A stretch of 64,000 nt of DNA. It comes from Rhyzopertha dominica (taxonomy: Eukaryota > Arthropoda > Insecta > Coleoptera > Bostrichidae). Shown here piece after piece: positions 60,120 through 64,000 of the stretch (within the stretch, counting starts at the first letter, position 1; the number at the start of each line of letters is the position of its first letter). The DNA is taken from positions 29,321,786-29,385,785 of the forward strand of contig QCXZ01000041.1 in the NCBI GenBank assembly GCA_025024175.1, read 5' to 3'. The notes under the pieces are model-generated. The model was given only the letters and a program-made list of their open reading frames with translations, was not told where the DNA came from and did not search any database. The translations under genes and the position numbers were made by a program.

Positions 60120-60313
60120 CAAAATTACATCTATGCCCTGACGCCTGCGTCAAAACAATTTGTGGACAACTGTTTCGGCTTATAATAGAGAAAGGCAGAT
60201 CTTTGTCGTGTTGTCNGCGTTGAGACTATATCTGTACTGAGCAGGTTTTATAAGCCGAAACAGCTGTCTACAGATTGTTTTGACGCGGGCAACATGGCAT
60301 AGACGTAATTTTG
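60120..60313. repeat. Head-to-head pair of hammerhead-family B copies
   Basis: The arms 60,120-60,188 and 60,246-60,313 are reverse complements sharing CAAAATTAC, GCGTCAAAACAAT and CTGTTTCGGCTTATAA. The left arm (minus) keeps only the 3' half of the hammerhead (half stem II, GAA, stem III, stem I). The right arm (plus) includes the whole motif. Another copy lies at 59.8 kb on the minus strand. Confidence 0.75.
60230..60275 (+). ncRNA. Hammerhead ribozyme, family B copy 2, one core base changed
   Basis: Elements in order: stem I ATCTGTA (60,230-60,236) paired perfectly with TACAGAT (60,269-60,275); core CTGAGCA, which differs from CTGANGA at G8; stem II GGTTT with AAGCC (one G-U pair); GAA; a 3-bp stem III ACA/TGT with a 2-base loop; and cleavage base C at 60,268. 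Base G8 is catalytic in hammerheads, so G8 to C should abolish cleavage. The perfect stem I in spite of a different sequence from family A shows that the fold was once selected. Confidence 0.75.
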
Positions 60314-61087
60314 TTGTTATATATTAATTAAACTGAAATTGTAAAAGAAATATTATTTTGAAGAATGTTTGTTGAATACCATTATTGTAATAAATGCTCA
60401 TCTGTAAATTTACGTTTCCAGTTCACTGGTAAAATATTCCTTAAAATATTTGATATGAGGATTTTCATTGATCATTTCTAAAACTCTAGTTTCATTGTCA
60501 AGGCTCGCTGCTAACTTTTTCAGTGGTGGCTAGTTTGACCNTTGCGAGGGTGAATACTTTCATTAGATAATATTGTCGCATACCCTCTAAGCACCCGCAA
60601 CATCGTTGCAATTTCCAAATTATTAGATCTGTTCAAAAAAAATAAGAAACATGACAACCACGTAAAACGCAAATCTGCGATTTTTACCTAAATACGGAAA
60701 TCAAAAAGATCGGGCAGTCACATTCGGGCTTGATCAGACAGAGGTTGCTACACTGCCAAGCAGGTATCTCCATTACTTAGGAAAAAGGACGTAAGTACAA
60801 TAATTTACTTAAGTAATAATTTTATTAACCTTTATTGTCTTTCAAAATTCCCTATCCTTGATGTAACTTAGCAATGTTCTCTTATTTTTGTGTGCTTAGA
60901 TAATTTTTACATTTTTGTGAAAAGCGTAACTTGATCTTTTTTTTGTATGTCCCTGTTGAATTGATCTGCCCATTTTGTGTAAAAATTAGTGCTTATTAAA
61001 TCTAGTGGCTTGTATACGGCATTTGACTTGACCATCCCTGATCCCGTCCCGCTTCAGGTGTCGCTCTCGCTGAGGCCCAGATGCGAC
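60314..61087. other. No gene seen
   Basis: Nothing recognised. There is an N at 60,541. Confidence 0.5.
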
Positions 61088-61279
61088 AATATATTTTCGG
61101 AGGGATCGCTGTTACTAAAAAACACTGACAAAAGAATTATTAATCTTACGTTTCGATTATGCCTGTAATCTTTGCCAAGGAACAGAACCTCAAAATATCG
61201 TCTGAGACGAATTCAAACAAAACCGATTAATGATTTTTTGTCAGTGTTTTATAGTGACAGCGATCCTTCCGAAAACATT
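61088..61279. mobile_element. Palindromic MITE, 192 bp
   Basis: Arms of about 56 bp (61,088-61,145 and 61,224-61,279) are inverted copies sharing TTTTCGGA, GGATCGCTGT, AACACTGACAAAA and ATTAATC. The spacer is about 78 bp and non-coding. No target duplication could be fixed. Confidence 0.75.
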
Positions 61280-62611
61280 ATTTAATTTGTCCTTCATTTA
61301 TTTATTTCAAATCTGTTAAAAATTGTGTCGGCACGAACTTCCGAATTTCAAAAGGTAACCTTTATAAACGGGCAGCAGCAGAAGCACTCTTATTTGATTA
61401 TCCATAAATTAGAATCGTTATTATTATTTCGTTATTTCAATACATATACGTTAATTTAAGATAACAAAAAATCAGTTAAAAGCACTAATTCAGCTTTTCG
61501 ATAACTAACCGAAAGTCGATCAAATTTGGAAAGGGCCATGTATATTGAAAACCATTGACCTATATTCAATAAAAGGGGGAAAAAGTGATCATGACACCAA
61601 CATTAGTTTTTCTGTATCTCTTTGGCCTGCGTACCTAACGAAAATACCTCACTCTATGCACCGGCCAGCAATGATACAAAATTTGACAGTTTATTTTATA
61701 CACATTTGTGTAAATCTGCTTCGTGGTTGATGTTGAGTATATTTTATAATGAACCTGCGCTTTTTTATTTTTGCATGCCTCAAATTTTGTATATTACGTG
61801 TAAGCATACTGCAGTAACTAGTTTCATTATCGATGACTTGATCTAAGATCTCATCTATACCTAATTTTTACACACGTGGTCTAATAATGGTTTTTCAACT
61901 TACAGTATAAGTAATTTTTGATAAATCAACTCTAAGAATTATAATTATGAATCCGTATATATAACATTTCTAGAGGAAAAAAAAACAGCTGAAACCTAAA
62001 GGACGGAAACTAGCGTTGTAGGTTTGACTGTTCAATTGTTGTTTGTCGAATGACTTNAAAGCAGTGGTAATCCTTGAAATTCTGCATTCGGCAAACAAGA
62101 TAACCTATCACAAACGTCGGTTTTCCGACCGATTTCCCACAGCACGCACTTCATGGCAAGGGAAGTGGGCCATTTCATACTGGGTTAATAGAAGTGTTGC
62201 AGGAATGGTTGAACGGGGAATGCCGTAATCGTATAACCCTACATTCAGATGTAGTACATGTACTTGATATTCATAATGGATAGAATGCCTGTCAGTGTAC
62301 CCCGTAAGCGTACGAGACATAGAGGCGTGTTCAGCAATGTCATTTAAAACAGACAATGCAATTTTTGTGAAACGTTTGGCAAATGGAGGAGGCTTTTGAG
62401 GATGCAGTTTAAAATATGTTAACTTTAAAACAATTGTATTACATTTTGAGTGTAATTTTATTATTACAGTATTAGCACACATACTTACTCAGTTCGGTGC
62501 AGTTAAAAAATAGAGCAAAGTGTTTTATTTATAATTAACGTATCTACTGCTATTTTGCTCATACTTACGTATAATGCCTTTAACTGTACATTAATTCATT
62601 AAGCTATTTAT
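61280..62611. other. No recognised gene; one 124-codon ORF
   Basis: The minus-strand frame 62,108-62,482 reads without stops but has no motif that I know. Part of the opposite strand is also open. It could be old transposon sequence or chance. Confidence 0.35.
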
Positions 62612-62855
62612 TATGATGAAAGTAAGAATTTAGGTTGGCAATGCCATCTGTCAGCATTACACTGACATGATGACAAAGCCACCTAGCTGCCTTAACGGGT
62701 ACTACTTCCTAAAGGAAGTGACCTGCAGCCTGATAAATTGGCATGCAACTGCATACTTCAATTTGACATCAGGCCCCNNCGGCACTTTTTGCTGACGGGC
62801 AAGAACCAACATACATAAAAATGCATGTCTATGCTGTGCTGTCTACACCTCAACC

Positions 62856-62904
62856 AACTGCAGATAGTACTATTTCGCTGTCATTACAGCTCATCAGTGC
62901 AGTT
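62856..62904 (-). ncRNA. Hammerhead ribozyme, type I, family A copy 1
   Basis: On the minus strand: stem I AACTGCA paired with TGCAGTT (7 bp), core CTGATGA, stem II GCTG with CAGC around a 6-base loop TAATGA, GAA, stem III ATAG with CTAT around a 2-base loop, and cleavage base C before the second stem I strand. Every conserved core position of the hammerhead is met. Stem I extends outward after an internal loop (ACCT with AGGT), the usual place for contacts with loop II. The short stem III is typical of retroelement hammerheads, thought to act best as dimers or in concatemers. Confidence 0.92.
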
Positions 62905-62966
62905 TAGGTCTAGTGTTACTAGTGTAGACAACACGGCATAGAACTGGTTTTGCTACACTAGACCTA

Positions 62967-63015
62967 AACTGCACTGATGAGCTGTATTGACAACGAAATA
63001 GTACTATCTGCAGTT
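62967..63015 (+). ncRNA. Hammerhead ribozyme, type I, family A copy 2
   Basis: It has the same 49-nt layout as copy 1. The core, stem I and stem III are intact; predicted cleavage follows C63,008. Stem II is GCTG against CAAC, so one pair is a C-A mismatch, and the loop is TATTGA. Cleavage would be weakened rather than lost. It is head to head with copy 1 and 351 bp before copy 3. Confidence 0.9.
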
Positions 63016-63359
63016 GGTTGAGGTGTAGACAGCACAGCATAGACATGCATTTTTATGTATGTTGGTTCTTGCCCGTCAGCAAAAAGTGCCCTGGGGGCCT
63101 ACTTTCAAATTGAAGTATGCAGTTGCATGCCAATTTTCAGGCTGGAGGTCACTTCCTTTAGGAAGTAGTACCCGTTAAGGCAGCTAGGTGGCTTTGTCAT
63201 CATGTCAGTGTAATGCTGACAGATGGCATTGCCATCCTAAATTCTTACTTTCATCATACCATTGCTTTGGTATATAAGCAAAACCAGTTCTATGCCGTGT
63301 TGTCTACACTAGACCTAAACTGTACTGATGAGCTGTAATGACAGCGAAATAGTACTATC
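63009..63359 (+). mobile_element. 351-nt ribozyme-bounded repeat unit
   Basis: From the cleavage point of copy 2 to that of copy 3 is exactly one tandem unit. Cleavage at both would release a 351-nt RNA with ends suited to circularisation. The unit has no ORF. In ribozyme orientation it contains AAGTGCC, the CTTCCTTTAGGAAGTAG block, GGTATATAAGC (TATA-like) and GTTCTATGCCGTGTTGTCTA before the next ribozyme. This is the organisation of small non-autonomous hammerhead retroelements and of Penelope-like terminal repeats. Which of the two applies is not shown by the sequence. Confidence 0.7.
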
Positions 63360-63366
63360 TGCAGTT
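63318..63366 (+). ncRNA. Hammerhead ribozyme, type I, family A copy 3
   Basis: Complete core CTGATGA and GAA, stem II GCTG/CAGC fully paired with a TAATGA loop, stem III ATAG/CTAT, cleavage after C63,359. Stem I is AACTGTA against TGCAGTT, with one G-U pair in place of the C-G pair of copies 1 and 2, so the fold is kept. Downstream similarity to the unit ends near 63,405. Confidence 0.92.
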
Positions 63367-63405
63367 GGTTGAGGTGTAGACAGCACAGCATAGACATGCA
63401 TTTCT

Positions 63406-63742
63406 ATTTATTATGAATTATTATTAATATACTCGTTTGCGAACCCATCTGTATTTCATTACGCGATACAGACGAGTATATTATAATAGCATATGCAAAG
63501 CCACACTAGCGCCACCAACGGTCGATAAACTTTCCTATCTGCGTGATTATTGGTAGGTTTAATACCTATATTATACCTGTTTTGCGTTATCATCATTATA
63601 CATCCTTCATTTCTTGATGTTTAATAACATCCTATGATAACATCATACAGGTAGCTTTTTTTATCAAGCCCTGAAGCGCTGTTGACCTTGCGATGAGAAT
63701 CAACCAAGTACATTTTCTGTTTTCTATTTGAAGATAAGGTAA
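63406..63742. other. No gene seen
   Basis: Nothing recognised. The ribozyme-unit similarity stops here and a new retroelement frame begins afterwards. Confidence 0.5.
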
Positions 63743-64000
63743 TGCACAGCGAGTAGACGTGACCCAGTGGTGCTCTGGTCATTTGTGTTCAAAGTGCCCA
63801 ATTTATGTGATTCAAATTTGTATTCTGAAGCCATAGATGACTGTCATCGTGTGGGAAGTGTGAATACTGGAAAATATGGGCCTAGAATCGTCAGATTCTG
63901 CTTAAGAGAGAATAGGCAACTCATATTCCGAAATAAGAAGTTGTTGAGAGGAACCAATATTTCTATAAAAGGCTTCACGAGGAAGTGCCTAGGATTACTA
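63743..64000 (+). CDS. Partial LINE ORF1-like protein, runs off the window
   Basis: After the stop at 63,740-63,742 the plus strand is open for 86 codons to the window end, with no Met needed inside. The peptide has AIDDCHRVG, then YGPRIVRFCLREN and KKLLRGTNISI. This resembles the nucleic-acid-binding C-terminal region of LINE ORF1 proteins (I.D.HR.G...RPI.V.F......VL.N.KKLKGT.ISI.EDLT). ORF1 protein binds the element RNA. No stop or frameshift is seen in the visible part, unlike the other elements here, so the copy may be younger. The true start cannot be set. Confidence 0.55.

Larger units (their letters stand above)
62612..63258. repeat. Large palindrome of two hammerhead-bearing units
   Basis: The left arm (62,612-62,916) and right arm (62,955-63,258), about 305 bp each, are near-perfect reverse complements around a 38-bp spacer. 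Bases 62,921-62,954 of the spacer are themselves the reverse complement of 63,277-63,310, the sequence leading into the third ribozyme. So two units of one element lie head to head, and the right one continues into a second, directly repeated unit. The NN at 62,778-62,779 lies where the arms differ (GGGGCC region). Confidence 0.9.

Noticed and set aside
1..64000. CRISPR arrays, bacterial operons or ribosome binding sites
   Set aside because: No regularly spaced identical repeats with unique spacers and no operon-like gene packing; the sequence is clearly eukaryotic.

Overview
This window looks like non-coding DNA from an insect or another arthropod nuclear genome. It is AT-rich, contains scattered single N bases, has no operon-like gene packing, and holds a patch of the arthropod telomere motif TTAGG. 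It is full of decayed transposable elements of types common in insects: mariner, hAT, pogo and P-like DNA transposons, Penelope-like elements, jockey/CR1-like LINEs, Gypsy and BEL/Pao. I found no convincing host protein-coding gene. Nearly every recognisable coding stretch is a broken transposon protein, so the window is best read as intergenic or intronic DNA. The species cannot be named from this sequence.

Layout. 0-9.4 kb: AT-rich DNA, a small TIR element, a LINE on the minus strand ending in a (TAA)n tail, and a Penelope-like GIY-YIG fragment. 9.4-18.5 kb: nothing recognisable except microsatellites. 18.5-31.7 kb: a minisatellite, a 1.1-kb TIR transposon with a decayed DDE transposase and a tRNA-like insert, a second Penelope-like remnant, two mariner pseudogenes, a nest of inverted repeats holding a hAT MITE inside another TIR element, and a LINE 3' end. 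34-42 kb: hAT and pogo-like transposase tails, and a deleted Gypsy element that still has both LTRs, a purine tract and a 4-bp target duplication. 46-57 kb: a third Penelope-like fragment, a THAP/P-element transposase with most of its reading frame, a covarying-hairpin tandem repeat, a BEL/Pao gag with primer site and LTR, and another LINE tail. 57.3-57.7 kb is a GC-rich island of unknown nature.

The most interesting part is 59.8-63.4 kb. It holds three 49-nt sequences that fit the complete type I hammerhead ribozyme consensus (one minus, two plus). Two of them bound an exact 351-nt unit, and the cluster sits in a 300-bp-arm palindrome. A related, more decayed hammerhead-bearing family lies 2.5 kb upstream, and a diverged copy of the unit body lies at 2.5 kb. 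Such ribozymes are known from terminal repeats of Penelope-like elements and from small non-autonomous retroelements, and Penelope-like remnants occur three times in this window. A link between them is an inference. The window ends inside an open LINE-ORF1-like reading frame.
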